The notes: a model not told the origin generated them from the letters alone. A stretch of 64,000 nt of DNA from Tanypteryx hageni (GCA_028673005.1 CM054114.1:13760516-13824515); one strand, 5' to 3'; positions 1 through 11,579 are shown, numbered from the stretch's first letter. Made by a program: numbers and translations.

Positions 1-963
1 AAATATTTTTAAATTTCTCAAGTATCGGAACTCTAAAAATAAAAATTATTATTCCAGGATACATGAATATCATAGCGGCATATATAGAGACCTCGAACTC
101 CAATACACTAACTGGTCCTTTACAAGTCATTGTTTTAAACTAGGGTTCATTCCTTTGAAATCCAAGAGTTGACAAAAATTTTGCAATTGAAAAGTGCAAT
201 CATAACGCTAATCATATTATTTCGTTGGTTTTAATTCATTTATCAAATTATTTACAATGAATCTAACACACAGTTTCGTAAAATCGAATGCAGCTGAACT
301 ACTTGAAAAATATGCAAAGTAGAATATTAGTTTGTTCATTAAGGATAATTTAAAACTATTTTGATATCTTAACTTCGCTTAATACATTCGCAATTATTTG
401 ATGTGCGATACCATTTACAACATTCAGTTTATATTGCAGAAATAAGAAAAGGGGTACCTGATTTATGTTAAAATGGGAAACGAGTGGAGGATGTCTTGAA
501 CATTAAAATATATTGCAAAAACCTTATTATTGAGAAATGCTAAATGGCGCTTTTTTTCTACATAATCGTTGTCATTCGAAGCCATATGTGACGCATCCGC
601 AGCCATGTTTGTTACATTTGTTCAAGCATTTATCGAATGATTGATTGCATTTGATAGGTAGACTTAAACCACGGGGTTTTTAAGCGGCCACCTTATGAAG
701 ATAGACCGTTCCGCGTTTCTACGAAGCATAACTTCGCAACGGATCAGCTTCTGATTTATTCCTATCCCGATGTCAGACTCTCCGTTGACGAAAATTAGGA
801 AAAATGAATCTGTACAATTTTTGCCTCTAAGGTAGATTTTATTATTTGCTAACTAAATCAATGCTACAGTTATTCATGCAACATAAAAAACAATGGGATT
901 CATGAATAATTAATTGTACATAAATGGTTTTTATCATTCTAACTCGTATCGAATGAGGAGTTA
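1..963. other. Tail of a preceding unit: spacer and 3' region of gene copy 1
   Basis: The window opens inside spacer that aligns with 4011 onward, 9163 onward and so on. No gene begins here. Positions 838-843 hold the AATAAA (minus strand) of gene copy 1 and 844-963 its 3' untranslated region. A short hairpin (CGAAG-CATAA-CTTCG, 722-736) is present in nearly every unit about 110 bp beyond the polyadenylation signal; nothing else recognisable is seen. Confidence 0.8.
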
Positions 964-2037
964 TTAGTTTTTAGGCATTGATGGAATCAGTCCAGGCTTC
1001 TCCTCCTGGTCATCTGAATTGCCAGAAGTCAAATCGAGTTCTCCAACCGATGGAGTATTTAGAGATTCGGATGTACTTCCGATAAATTTCCAAATGTCAG
1101 GAAATTTATCTCCAATAAGTTCAAAGTTATTAGGTGCATTCATGTTGGAGTTGGGTAAATGTATTGTGATGGCGTCTGCGCTACTCCCGCTGAAACCTCC
1201 GGGCCCGGCAGATACGGCTTTGGAATCAGCTTTAGATCCGGATAGCCCTCCTGGGCCAGCGGATAACGATTTTGCTTCCGAGGTTGAGCCTGAGATACCT
1301 CCTGGAACGGAAGAAAAGGAATTGGCGCCCGCGTTAGCCCCGGTGATGGTATCTGGACCGGCATTCGTAGTAGGGGCGCCCGTATTAGAGCCGGAAATGC
1401 CTAATGGTGCAGTTGTCAGTGGGTTTGCTCCGGAGATTGAGGCGGAAATTCCTTTCGACTCCTCGGTGTCATTCGCTACGGAAATATCTGAAGGCACATC
1501 GTATTTCCCGTCGGATCCAACGCTTGAAGGGCTTATTCCTGCATTCATGTTGTTGGAGCAAGCATTTCCTGGCAATGCTGCATGTTATAAGAAAATTAGA
1601 GAAATCTTTATTTTCTGAATAAAAAAATCATGAATTTCTTGATTCACCTAGTGACCGCAGATTACTCTCGATGCGTTAAGTAGGAATGTAAACAGAACAT
1701 GTGCGTTAAACATTTATCGTGATCTCAAATACGATTCCACCCTAAGGAAAGATATATGTTATGATTATCATGAGCAAAACGAGCTATGCATATATACAAA
1801 GTTTTAGTTTTCTTAAAGAATCCTTTCCATTTCAATGACGAAAATTAATCACTGGTGACGATTCCGTAAAAACTCAAAAACTTCCATTTCGATAAATTAC
1901 CATTATATTTATTATTGATAGTATCATTCAATTGCAGCTGAGTTAAATTAGATGTGCCCGGAAAACTAACCTTTTGATTCAATCTGGGCCAAAATGGCAC
2001 ACAATGCCACCAATAAACAAGTTGCCACCCGGATCAT
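964..2037 (-). CDS. Secreted Gly/Ser-rich repeat protein, copy 1 (two exons)
   Basis: Coding exons are 1971..2037 and 964..1577 on the minus strand; the 393-bp intron has donor G|GTTAGT and acceptor TGCAG|C, phase 1. The 226-aa product is described under copy 8. Differences from the majority sequence are W7C in the signal peptide, G29C, Y162H, S196N and I223M. G29C puts a cysteine into a mature protein that otherwise has none. An extra ATG at 2042..2044 lies seven bases upstream of the true start and out of frame; its reading frame ends at 1979 inside exon 1, so translation is probably reduced. The unit also lacks 82 bp upstream (junction near 2128), and its TATA-like box is degenerate (TTTAAATATA). 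AATAAA is at 838..843, and the TGACGTCA candidate at 3033..3040. This copy may be on its way to loss although its frame is open. Confidence 0.82.
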
Positions 2038-2044
2038 CCTTCAT
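1979..2044 (-). other. Upstream out-of-frame ATG/short ORF overlapping gene copy 1 start
   Basis: An A-to-T change converts GAAAATC-type leader sequence (CTTCAAAATC on the plus strand elsewhere) to one containing ATG. The frame is +1 relative to the signal peptide and stops at TGA (1979..1981) after 21 codons. If the mRNA leader includes this base, scanning ribosomes would meet it first. The same change is in copy 4 (13710..13775) and in no other copy. Confidence 0.6.
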
Positions 2045-3032
2045 AATCGAGGAATACTAAAAAAAAGCTCACTGTCTTCCACACAAGCTCCAAAGGTTTA
2101 GGAGACACGAAGCGTCAGCACACCTCGGTACTGGCTCGTAGAAATGTAATAAAACAGCGATTCACGGTATCCATAATCCGTTTATGCGGTTTCATAGAAT
2201 CTTCTTAATGTGGCATTTTTGCTAATGACGCGTTTTCTGAGTGATTCTCTGAGAATTTCGACTTGGATTTCGGAATCCGCTGAAATTATTATTTCTGAAT
2301 GGAATTACAGGTAAAATTGATACTAGAACGTACATTTACTTTGGAGTCTTTGAAATTCTCTATTTTAAAACATCCGACACAATTGAAAAATTTGATATTG
2401 CGTATTTTTATTTCATCTATAACGCATTGAAAACATGGAGTTTTCTTCCATTATGCCAGTCCGCAATGATAACGTATGCCGTTTGTTTAGGAAGTTTATA
2501 CCATTCTAAGTTACGAAACCAATTGAAACAACGATAAATTTTTTAAGGCAGTGGTAGAGTGTGAAAAATGCCACTCGATTGAGATTGAGTTCCGTCGTTA
2601 TTTTCAGTTTGGCTTTAAACGGATATTAAAATTTCATCATGACCAGCCTCTTTGTAAACGTTATCAGAGTTAGATTATGTTTGTTCACAATGACTGTATT
2701 AACGAAAGCGAAATTTTATTTATTTCCATGTATTGGCAAGATGGATTATTATCTATTAATATTAATCTACTGCTGGTGATTGTTTTATAAATGATCCCTT
2801 TAATTTTTTATACGATTTCAAAGACTTACTAGAAAAGTATATACTACGATTTTCTTGAATCAACATTTGCCGCTATTTATTAAATCGTTGTTTACAAATA
2901 TTTGCAAAATTCATGAATCAATTCTTGCTTTCAGACATGCAATATATACGTATTTCGTAGTAGCTTTTTATATGTAAAAAATATTAACCAGTGCACTTAT
3001 ACACTAAAGCTTACTTAATGCTATATTTAAAC

Positions 3033-3040
3033 TGACGTCA
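3033..3040 (-). promoter_or_regulatory. TGACGTCA element beside degenerate TATA box, unit 1
   Basis: The perfect palindrome is kept, but the adjoining minus-strand box reads TTTAAATATA instead of TATAAATATA. It lies 996 bp upstream of the gene 1 start codon, nearer than in other units because of the upstream 82-bp loss. See the unit-9 entry for the argument. Confidence 0.3.
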
Positions 3041-3115
3041 TTTCAGGGGGTTTTTTTATTAGACCCAATATGGCAATAATTCAGGAAAGGGACATGCGAT
3101 ATTTCGTTATCAAAT

Positions 3116-3490
3116 TTAAAAGACTTGCTTATTTTTCATATGCATGCTCTTATAGAAAGCTATGGCGGTATTGTTGTTAATTGGAGTGATTATATAAGAC
3201 GTACCGTTCGTATGATGACATTCCATGTTCAGTGACAGTATTATTGTTCTTCTAAAGCAGACCAGTCATAGAAATATTTTGGGCAAGTGTATGATCGCGG
3301 ATATTTTCCGACCAGAATTTTTATTTATAGTGCCTTTCTCAAAACCAGACAACAACATTTTTATAGCGTTTGCACACTCATTATTTTCCTCATTATTGTA
3401 CTTCAGATTAACCCGGTAGCTTAGGTAAACTAATGGAATGTTTGCAATTGCAAGGTACATATTCTTACAAATCAGAATATGAAAGAGCAT
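3116..3490 (-). pseudogene. Acetyltransferase-like remnant, unit 1 (frameshifted)
   Basis: Homologous to the open frame at 34832..35176 but with one base missing near 3320, so the frame leaves the family-like sequence after FEKGTI. The frame also has the extra base that breaks the C-terminal part in units 1-6. Confidence 0.3.
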
Positions 3491-3834
3491 TCACGCCAGT
3501 GTTCTGGTAAATCGACGATATCGTTATCATAGGAAATGAAACATAAATGCTGCCATATGTTTACCAATTGTATTTATATTTATTTAAACGTTATATTTGT
3601 CTTTTCAAAATTTTATAAACTTAATTTTCGAATTTTTACGAAGAGACATTATTCAAATAGAGCGATTGGGATATAATTACATGTTCATCAATTACATTTA
3701 ACAGCAGTATTTTTTATATTTTCTGCACTAACACCCGCCGTTTTGACTAATGTAAATGGCGTCCTTATCTTCATTGAAATCTTAGATACAGTTCGTTGGC
3801 TTGCGATAGTGCCTTTAAATTTCTGGACGGAATA

Positions 3835-3854
3835 AATGACTCTTTCTAGTCATT
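3835..3854. repeat. Perfect inverted repeat AATGACT-N6-AGTCATT
   Basis: Seven-base arms around CTTTCT, unchanged in the copies I compared although nearby bases vary (for example GGAATAAATGAC versus GGATTAATGAC). It contains two facing TGACT half-sites of the AP-1 type. Function unknown; it sits in spacer 1.8 kb upstream of the gene 1 start. Confidence 0.5.
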
Positions 3855-4964
3855 CTCCACTAAAACATATTTAGAAATCTCCTTACAAAATTATAGACAG
3901 ATGACATTACTCTACATTTCGCAATCGTATTTCAGAAGATGGACGATTGTACGGGACGCAGTGACTGTGTCATCAATTTTTCGTTTAACCATATCCCAAT
4001 GAAATATTTTTAAATTTCTCAGGTATCGGAACTCTAAAAATAAAAATTATTATTCCAGGATACATGAATATCATAGCGGCATATATAGAGACCTCGAACT
4101 CCAATACACTAACTGGTCATTTACAAGTCATTGTTTTAAACTAGGGTTCATTCCTTTGAAATCCAAGAGTTGACAAAAATTTTGCAATTGAAAAGTGCAA
4201 TCATAACGCTAATCATATTATTTCGTTGGTTTTAATTCATTTATCAAATTATTTACAATGAATCTAACACACAGTTTCGTAAAATCGAATGCAGCTGAAC
4301 TACGTGAAAAATATGCAAAGTAGAATATTAGTTTGTTCATTAAGGATAATTTAAAAGTATTTTGATATCTTAACTTCGCTTAATACATTCGCAATTATTT
4401 GATGTGCGATACCATTTACAACATTCAGTTTATATTGCAGAAATAAGAAAAGGGGTACCTGATTTATGTTAAAATGGGAAACGAGTGGAGGATGTCTTGA
4501 TCATTAAAATATATTGCAAAAACCTTATTATTGAGGAATGCTAAATGGCGCTTTTTTTCTACATAATCGTTGTCATTCGAAGCCCTATGTGACGCTTCCG
4601 CAGCCATGTTTGTTACATTTGTTCAAGCATTTATCGGATGATTGATTGCATTTGATAGGTAGACTTAAACCACGGGGTTATTAAGCGGCCACCTTATGAA
4701 GATAGACCGTTCCGCATTTCTACGAAGCATAACTTCGCAACGGATCAGCTTCCGATTTATTCCTATCCCGATGTCAGACTCTCCGTTGACGAAAATTAGG
4801 AAAAATGAATCTGTACAATTTGTGCCTCTAAGGAAGATTTTATTATTTGCTAACTAAATCAATGCTACAGTTATTCATGCAACATAAAAAACAATGGCAT
4901 TCATGAATAATTAATTGTACATAAATGGTTTTTATCATTCTAACTCGTATCGAATGAGGAGTTA

Positions 4965-6038
4965 TTAGTTTTTAGGCATTGATGGAATCAGTCCAGGCTT
5001 CTCCTCCTGGTCATCTGAATTGCCAGAAGTCAAATCGAGTTCTCCAACCGATGGAGTATTTAGAGATTCGGATGTACTTCCGATAAATTTCCAAATGTCA
5101 GGAAATTTATCTCCAATAAGTTCAAAGTTATTAGTTGCATTCATGTTGGAGTTGGGTAAATGTATTGTGATGGCGTCTGCGCTACTCCCGCTGAAACCTC
5201 CGGGCCCGGCAGATACGGCTTTGGAATCAGCTTTAGATCCGGATAGCCCTCCTGGGCCAGCGGATAACGATTTTGCTTCCGAGGTTGAGCCTGAGATACC
5301 TCCTGGAACGGAAGAAAAGGAATTGGCGCCCGCGTTAGCCCCGGTGATGGTATCTGGACCGGCATTCGTAGTAGGGGCGCCCGTATTAGAGCCGGAAATG
5401 CCTAATGGCGCAGTTGTCAGTGGGTTTGCTCCGGAGATTGAGGCGGAAATTCCTTTCGACTCCTTGGTGTCATTCGCTACGGAAATATCTGAAGGCACAT
5501 CGTATTTCCAGTCGGATCCAACGCTTGAAGGGCTTATTCCTGCATTCATGTTGTTAGAGCCAGCATTTCCTGGCAATGCTGCAAGTTATAAGAAAATTAG
5601 AGAAATCTTTATTTTCTGAATAAAAAAATCATGAATTTCTTGATTCACCTAGTGACCGCAGATTACTCTCGATGCTTTAAGTAGGAATGTAAACAGAACA
5701 AGTGCGTTAAACATTTATCGTGATCTCAAATACGATTCCACCTTAAGGGAAGATATATGTTATGATTATCATGAGCAAAACGAGCTATGCATATATACAA
5801 AATTTTAGTTTTCTTAAAGAATCCTTTCCATTTCAATGACGAAAATTAATCACTAGTGACGATTCCGTAAAAACTCAAAAACTTCCATTTCGATAAATTG
5901 CCATTATATTTATTATTGATAGTATCATTCAATTGCAGCTGAGATAAATTAGATGTGCCCGGAAAACTAACCTTTTGATTCAATCTGGGCCAAAATGGCA
6001 CACAATGCCCCCAATAACCAAGTTGCCACCCGGATCAT
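4965..6038 (-). CDS. Secreted Gly/Ser-rich repeat protein, copy 2 (two exons)
   Basis: Coding exons are 5972..6038 and 4965..5578. Splice sites are as in copy 8, and the 3' splice site before the start codon is strongest here (GCTTTTTTTCAG). Residue changes are V10G in the signal-peptide core, G46W, E61K, Y162H, P171T, S196N and I223M. V10G weakens the hydrophobic run only slightly, so secretion should persist. AATAAA is at 4839..4844. Because of the internal duplication, two TGACGTCA/TATA candidates lie upstream, at 7128..7135 (1.09 kb) and 8195..8202 (2.16 kb). The frame is open and of standard length. Confidence 0.88.
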
Positions 6039-7118
6039 CCTTCAAAATCGAGGAATACTGAAAAAAAGCTCACTGTCTTCCACACAAGGTCCATAGGTTT
6101 AGGAGACACGAAGCGTCAGCACACCTCGGCGACGACCATACGAATGGTTTAAGAAAAAATCAAGGGCTGGCGAGCAATAACTGCATTGTGAAATGTTTTA
6201 CGTCAGCTGGGTACTGGCTCGTAGAAATGTAATGAAACAGCGATTCACGGTATCCATAATCCGTTTATGCGGTTTCATAGAATCTTCTTAATGTGGCATT
6301 TTTGCTAATGACGCGTTTTCTGAGTAATTCTCTGAGAATTTCGACTTGGATTTCGGAATCCGCTTAAATTATTATTTCTAAATGGAATTGCAGGTAAAAT
6401 TGATACTAGAACGTACATTTACTTTGGAGTCTTTGAAATTCTCTATTTTAAAACATCCGTCACAATTGAAAAATTTGATATTGCGTATTTTTATTTCATC
6501 TATAACGCATTGAAAACATGGAGTTTTCTTCCATTATGCCAGTCCGCAATCATAACGTATGCCGTTTGTTTAAAAAGTTTATACCATCCTAAGTTACGAA
6601 ACCAATTGAAACAACGATAAATTTTTTAAGGCAGTGGTAGAGAGTGAAGAATGCCATCTCGATTGAGATTGAGTCCCGTCGTTATTTTCCGTTTGGCTTT
6701 AAACGGATATTAAAATTTCATCATGACCAGCCTCTTTGTAAACGTTATCAGAGTTAGATTATATTTGTTCACAATGACTGTATTAACGAAAGCGAAATTT
6801 TATTTATTTCCATGTATTTGCAATATGGATTATTATCTAATAAATATTAATCCACTGTGGGTGATTGTTTTATAAATGATCCCTTTAATTTTTTATACGA
6901 TTTCAAAGACTTACCAGAAAAGTATATACTACGATTTTCTTAAATCAACATTTGCCGCTATTTATTAAATCGTTGTTTACAAATATTTGCAAAATTCATA
7001 ATATCTGCTGAATCAATTCCAGCTTTCAGACATGCAATATATACGTATTTCGTAGTAGCTTTTTATATGTACAAAATATTAACCAGTGCACTTATACACT
7101 AAAGCTTACTTAGTGCTT

Positions 7119-7135
7119 TATTTATACTGACGTCA
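7119..7135 (-). promoter_or_regulatory. TGACGTCA-GTATAAATA candidate promoter, unit 2, proximal copy
   Basis: The minus strand reads TGACGTCAGTATAAATA, with the box continuing as TATAAATAAAGC. This is one of two copies in unit 2 made by the 1.07-kb duplication. Confidence 0.35.
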
Positions 7136-7209
7136 TTTCAGGAAGGTTTTTTATTAGACCCAATATGGCAATAATTCAGGAAAGGGACATGCGATATTTC
7201 GTTATCAAA

Positions 7210-7586
7210 TTAAGAAGACTTGCTTATTTTTCATATGCATGCTCCTATGGAAAGCTATGGCGGTATTGTTGTTAATTGGAGTGATTATATAAGACGTTCC
7301 GTTCGTATGATGACATTCCTTGTTCAGTGACATTATTGTTGTTCTTCTAAAGCAGACCAGTCATAGAAATATTTTGGGCACGTGGATGATCGCGGATATT
7401 TTCCGACCAGAATTTATAATTTATAGTGACTTTCTCAAAACCAGACAACAGTATTTTCATAGCGTTTGCACACTCATTATTTTCCTCATTTTTGTACATC
7501 AGATCAACCCGGTACATTAGGTAAACTAATGGAATGTTTGCAATTGCAAGGTACATATTCTTACAAATCAGAATATGAAAGAGCAT
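7210..7586 (-). pseudogene. Acetyltransferase-like remnant, unit 2, first copy (broken)
   Basis: Open from 7586 to 7347 on the minus strand, then stopped just after the NISMTGLL segment by the extra base shared with units 1-6. Several substitutions (LMYRVDL, KVTINYKFW) mark it as the more diverged member of the duplicated pair. Confidence 0.3.
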
Positions 7587-8185
7587 TCACGCCAGTGTTC
7601 CAATATGCCAGTCCGCAATCATAACGTATGCCGTTTGTTCAAAAAGTTTATACCATCTTAAGTTACGAAACCAATTGAAACAACGATAAAATGTTTAAGG
7701 CAGTGGTAGAGTGTGAAAAATGCAATGTCGATTGAGATTGAGTTCCGTCGTTATTTTCCGTTTGGCTTTAACCGGATTTTAAAATTTCATCATTACCAGC
7801 CTCTTTGTAAACTTTATAAGTGTTAGATATTTGTTGTTCTCAATGGCTGTAATAAAGAAACCGAAAAATTATTTATTTACATATATTGAAAGATGGATTA
7901 TTTCTATTAAATATTAATCCACTGTGGGTGATTGTTTTATTAATGATCCCTTTAATTTTTAATACGATTTCAAAGACTTACTAGAAAAGTATATACTACG
8001 ATTTTCTTGAATCAACATTTGCCGCTATTTATTAAATCGTTGTTTACAAATATTTACAAACTTCATTATATCTGCTGAATCAATTCCAGCTTTCAGACAT
8101 GCAATATATACGTATTTCGTAGTAGCTTTTTATATGTACAAAATATTAACTTGTGCACTTATACACTAAAGCTTACTTAGTGCTA

Positions 8186-8202
8186 TATTTATACTGACGT
8201 CA
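8186..8202 (-). promoter_or_regulatory. TGACGTCA-GTATAAATA candidate promoter, unit 2, distal copy
   Basis: Second copy within the internal duplication; the box continues as TATAAATATAGC, the most common version in the array. Confidence 0.33.
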
Positions 8203-8277
8203 TTTCAGGGGGGTTTTTTATTAGACTCAATATGGCAATAATTCAGGAAAGGCACATGCGATATTTCGTTATCAAAT

Positions 8278-8622
8278 TTAAAAGACTTGCTTATTTTTCA
8301 TATGCATGCTCTTATAGAAAGCTATGGCGGTATTGTTGTTAATTGGAGTGATTATATGAGACGTACCGTTCGTATGATGACATTCCTTTTTCAGTGACAG
8401 TAATATTGTTCTTCTAAACAGACCAGTTATAGAAATATTTTGGGCACGTGGATGATCGCGGATATTTTCCGACCAGAATATATATTTTATAGTGCCTTTC
8501 TCAAAACCAGACAACAACATTTTCATAGCGTTTGCACACTCATTATTTTCCTCATTATTGTACTTCAAATCAACCCGGTAGCTTAGGTAAACTAATGGAA
8601 TGTTTGCAATTGCAAGGTACAT
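8278..8622 (-). pseudogene. Acetyltransferase-like open frame, unit 2, second copy
   Basis: This copy lacks the extra base and so reads through to the AIAFYKS motif and stop. See 34832..35176 for the family argument. Confidence 0.32.
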
Positions 8623-10123
8623 ATTCTTTCAAATCAGAATATGAAAGAGCATTTACGCCAGTGTTCTGGTAAATCGACGATATCGTTATCATAGGAAATG
8701 AAACATAAATGCTGCCATGTTTACCAATTGTATTTATATTTATTTATACGTTATATTTGTCTTTTCAAAATTTTATAAACTTAATTTTCGAATTTTTACG
8801 AAGCGACATTATTCAAATAGAGCGATTGAGAAATAATTACATATTCATCAATTACATTTAACAGTAGTATTTTTTATATTTTCTGCATTACCACCCGCCG
8901 TTTTGACTAATGTAAATGGCGTCCCTATCTTCATTGAAATCTTAGATACGGTTCGTTGGCTTGATATAGTGCCTTTAAATTGCTGGACGGATTAATGACT
9001 CTTTCTAGTCATTCTCCACTAAAACATGTTTAGAAATCTCCTTACAAAATTATAGACAGATGACATTACTCCACATTTCGCAATCGTATTACAAAAGATG
9101 GTCGATTGTACGGGACGCAGTGACTGTGTCATCAATTTTTCGTTCAACAATATCCCAACGAAATATTTTTAAATTTCTCAAGTATCGGAACTCTAAAAAT
9201 AAAAATTATTATTCCAGGATACATGAATATCATAGCGGCATATATAGAGACCTCGAACTCCAATACACTAACTGGTCATTTACAAGTCATTGTTTTAAAC
9301 TAGGGTTCATTCCTTTGAAATCCAAGAGTTGACAAAAATTTTGCAATTGAAAAGTGCAATCATAACGCTAATCATATTATTTCGTTGGTTTCAATTCATT
9401 TATCAAATTATTTACAATGAATCTAACACACAGTTTCGTAAAATCGAATGCAGCTGAACTACTTGAAAAATATGCAAAGTAGAATATTAGTTTGTTCATT
9501 AAGGATAATTTAAAACTATTTTGATATCTTAACTTCGCTTAATACATTCGCAATTATTTGATGTGCGATACCATTTACAACATTCAGTTTATATTGCAGA
9601 AATAAGAAAAGGGGTAAATGATTTATGTTAAAATGGGAAACGAGTGGAGGATGTCTTGATCATTAAAATATATTGCAAAAACCTTATTATTGAGGAATGC
9701 TAAATGGCGCTTTTTTTCTACATAATCGTTGTCATTCGAAGCCATATGTGACGCTTCCGCAGCCATGTTTGTTACATTTGTTCAAGCATTTATCGAATGA
9801 TTGATTGCATTTGATAGGTAGACTTAAAACACGGGGTTTTTAAGCGGCCACCTTATGAAGATAGACCGTTCCGCATTTCTACGAAGCATAACTTCGCAAC
9901 GGATCAGCTTCTGATTTATTCCTATCCCGATGTCAGACTCTCCGTTGACGAAAATTAGGAAAAATGAATCTGTACAATTTGTGCCTCTAAGGAAGATTTT
10001 ATTATTTGATAACTAAATCAATGCTACAGTTATTCATGCAACATAAAAAACAATGGGATTCATGAATAATTAATTGTAAATAAATGGTTTTTATCATTCT
10101 AACTCGTATCGAATGAGGAGTTA

Positions 10124-10729
10124 TTAGTTTTTAGGTATTGATGGAATCAGTCCAGGCTTCTCCTCCTGGTCATCTGAAATGCCAGAAGTCAAATCGAGTT
10201 CTCCAACCGATGGAGTACTTAGAGATTCGGATGTACTTCCGATAAATTTCCAAATGTCAGGAAATTTATCTCCAATAAGTTCAAAGTTATTAGGTGCATT
10301 CATGTTGGAGTTGGGTAAATATATTGTGATGGCGTCTGCGCTACTCCCGCTGAAACCTCCGGGCCCGGCAGATACGGCTTTGGAATCAGCTTTAGATCCG
10401 GATAGCCCTCCTGGGCCAGCGGATAACGATTTTGCTTCCGAGGTTGAGCCTGAGATACCTCCTGGAACGGAAGAAAAGGAATTGGCGCCCGCTTTAGCCC
10501 CGGTGATGGTATCTGGACCGGCATTCGTAGTAGGGGCGCCCGTATTAGAGCCGGAAATGCCTAATGGTGCAGTTGTCAGTGGGTTTGCTCCGGAGATTTA
10601 GGCGGAAATTCCTTTCGACTCCTCGGTGTCATTCGCTACGGAAATATCTGCAGGCACATCGTATTTCCCGTCGGATCCAACGCTTGAAGGGCTTATTCCT
10701 GCATTCATGTTGTTAGAGCCAGCACTCAT
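10124..10729 (-). pseudogene. Truncated, nonsense-mutated copy 3 of the Gly/Ser-rich gene
   Basis: Exon 2 is joined at 10724/10725 directly to the sequence beside the TATA-like box, so exon 1, the intron and about 1 kb of upstream DNA are gone (about 1.5 kb in all; the unit is 2571 bp). The fusion and one base change create an in-frame ATG at 10727..10729 followed by Ser-Ala-Gly-Ser. No signal peptide remains. A TCA-to-TAA change at 10598..10600 stops the frame after 43 codons. The rest of exon 2, including S52A, is otherwise preserved down to 10124, and AATAAA is at 9998..10003. This is a pseudogene by two independent lesions. Confidence 0.9.
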
Positions 10730-10752
10730 ACACTAAAGCTTACTTAGTGCTA

Positions 10753-10769
10753 TATTTATACTGACGTCA
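10753..10769 (-). promoter_or_regulatory. TGACGTCA-TATA element fused to truncated copy 3
   Basis: TGACGTCA at 10762..10769 and TATAAATATA immediately downstream now lie next to exon 2 rather than a kilobase from exon 1. Confidence 0.3.
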
Positions 10770-10844
10770 TTTCAGGAAGGTTTTTTATTAGACCCAATAT
10801 GGCAATAATTCAGGAAAGGGACATGCGATATTTCGTTATCAAAT

Positions 10845-11220
10845 TTAAAAGACTTGCTTATTTTTCATATGCATGCTCTTATAGAAAGCTATGGCGGTAT
10901 TGTTGTTAATTGGAGTGATTATATGAGACGTACCGTTCGTATGATGACATTCCTTGTTCAGTGACAGTAATATTGTTATTCTAAAGCAGACCAGTCATAG
11001 AAATATTTTGGGCACGTGGATGATCGCGGATATTTTCCGACCAGAATATATATTTTATAGTGCCTTTCTCAAAACCAGACAACAACATTTTTATAGCGTT
11101 TGCACACTCATTATTTTCCTCATTATTGTACTTCAGATTAACCCGGTACCTTAGGTAAACTAATGGAATGTTTGCAATTGCATGGTACATATTCTTACAA
11201 ATCAAAATATGAAAGAGCAT
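10845..11220 (-). pseudogene. Acetyltransferase-like remnant, unit 3 (broken)
   Basis: Open 11220 to 10981, then stopped after NISMTGLL by the extra base. N-terminal changes include MYHAIAN and YLRYRVNL. Confidence 0.28.
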
Positions 11221-11417
11221 TCACGCCAGTGTTCTGGTTAATCGTCGATATCGTTATCATAGGAAATGAAACATAAATGCTGCCATATGTTTACCAATTG
11301 TATTTATATTAATTTAAACATTATATTTGTCTTTTCAAAATTTTATAAACTTAATTTTCGAATTTTTACGAAGCGACATTATTCAAATAGAGCGATTGAG
11401 AAATAATTACATGTTCA

Positions 11418-11579
11418 TCAATTACATTTAACAGCAGTATTTTTTATATTTTCTGCACTAACACCCGCCATTTTGACTAATGTAAATTGCGTCCCTATCT
11501 TCATCGAAATCTTAGATACGGTTCGTTGGCTTGCGATAGTGCCTTTAAATTGCTGGATGGAATAAATGACTCTTTCTAG
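11418..11579 (-). other. Coding-like minus-strand stretch upstream of the acetyltransferase-like remnant
   Basis: A 53-codon open stretch (no start codon required) reads ...FKGTIASQRTVSKISMKI and ends ...NAENIKNTAVKCN. It looks like ordinary globular protein rather than translated AT-rich spacer. Units 7-16 have lost one base here (CTTGCATAG instead of CTTGCGATAG on the plus strand), which breaks the frame. It lies about 200 bp upstream of the acetyltransferase-like frame on the same strand and could be another exon of the same dead gene. The family is not recognised. Confidence 0.22.

Larger units (their letters stand above)
6530..8663. repeat. Internal 1.07-kb tandem duplication in unit 2
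   Basis: A spacer block occurs twice in succession with its join near 7600, where GCCAGTGTT runs directly into ATATGCCAGTCC. The two copies of the TGACGTCA element lie 1067 bp apart (7128 and 8195). GCCAGT is present at both original ends, so a six-base microhomology may have seeded the event. The copies have diverged by several percent, so this is older than the copying of the 11.73-kb block. It explains the 5159-bp length of the unit and puts two promoter candidates upstream of gene 2. Confidence 0.88.

Noticed and set aside
722..736. CGAAG-CATAA-CTTCG hairpin as a lox-like recombination site or histone-type 3' end
   Set aside because: The stem is only five base pairs, there is no eight-base spacer or second arm of a known site, and the gene already has a conventional AATAAA.
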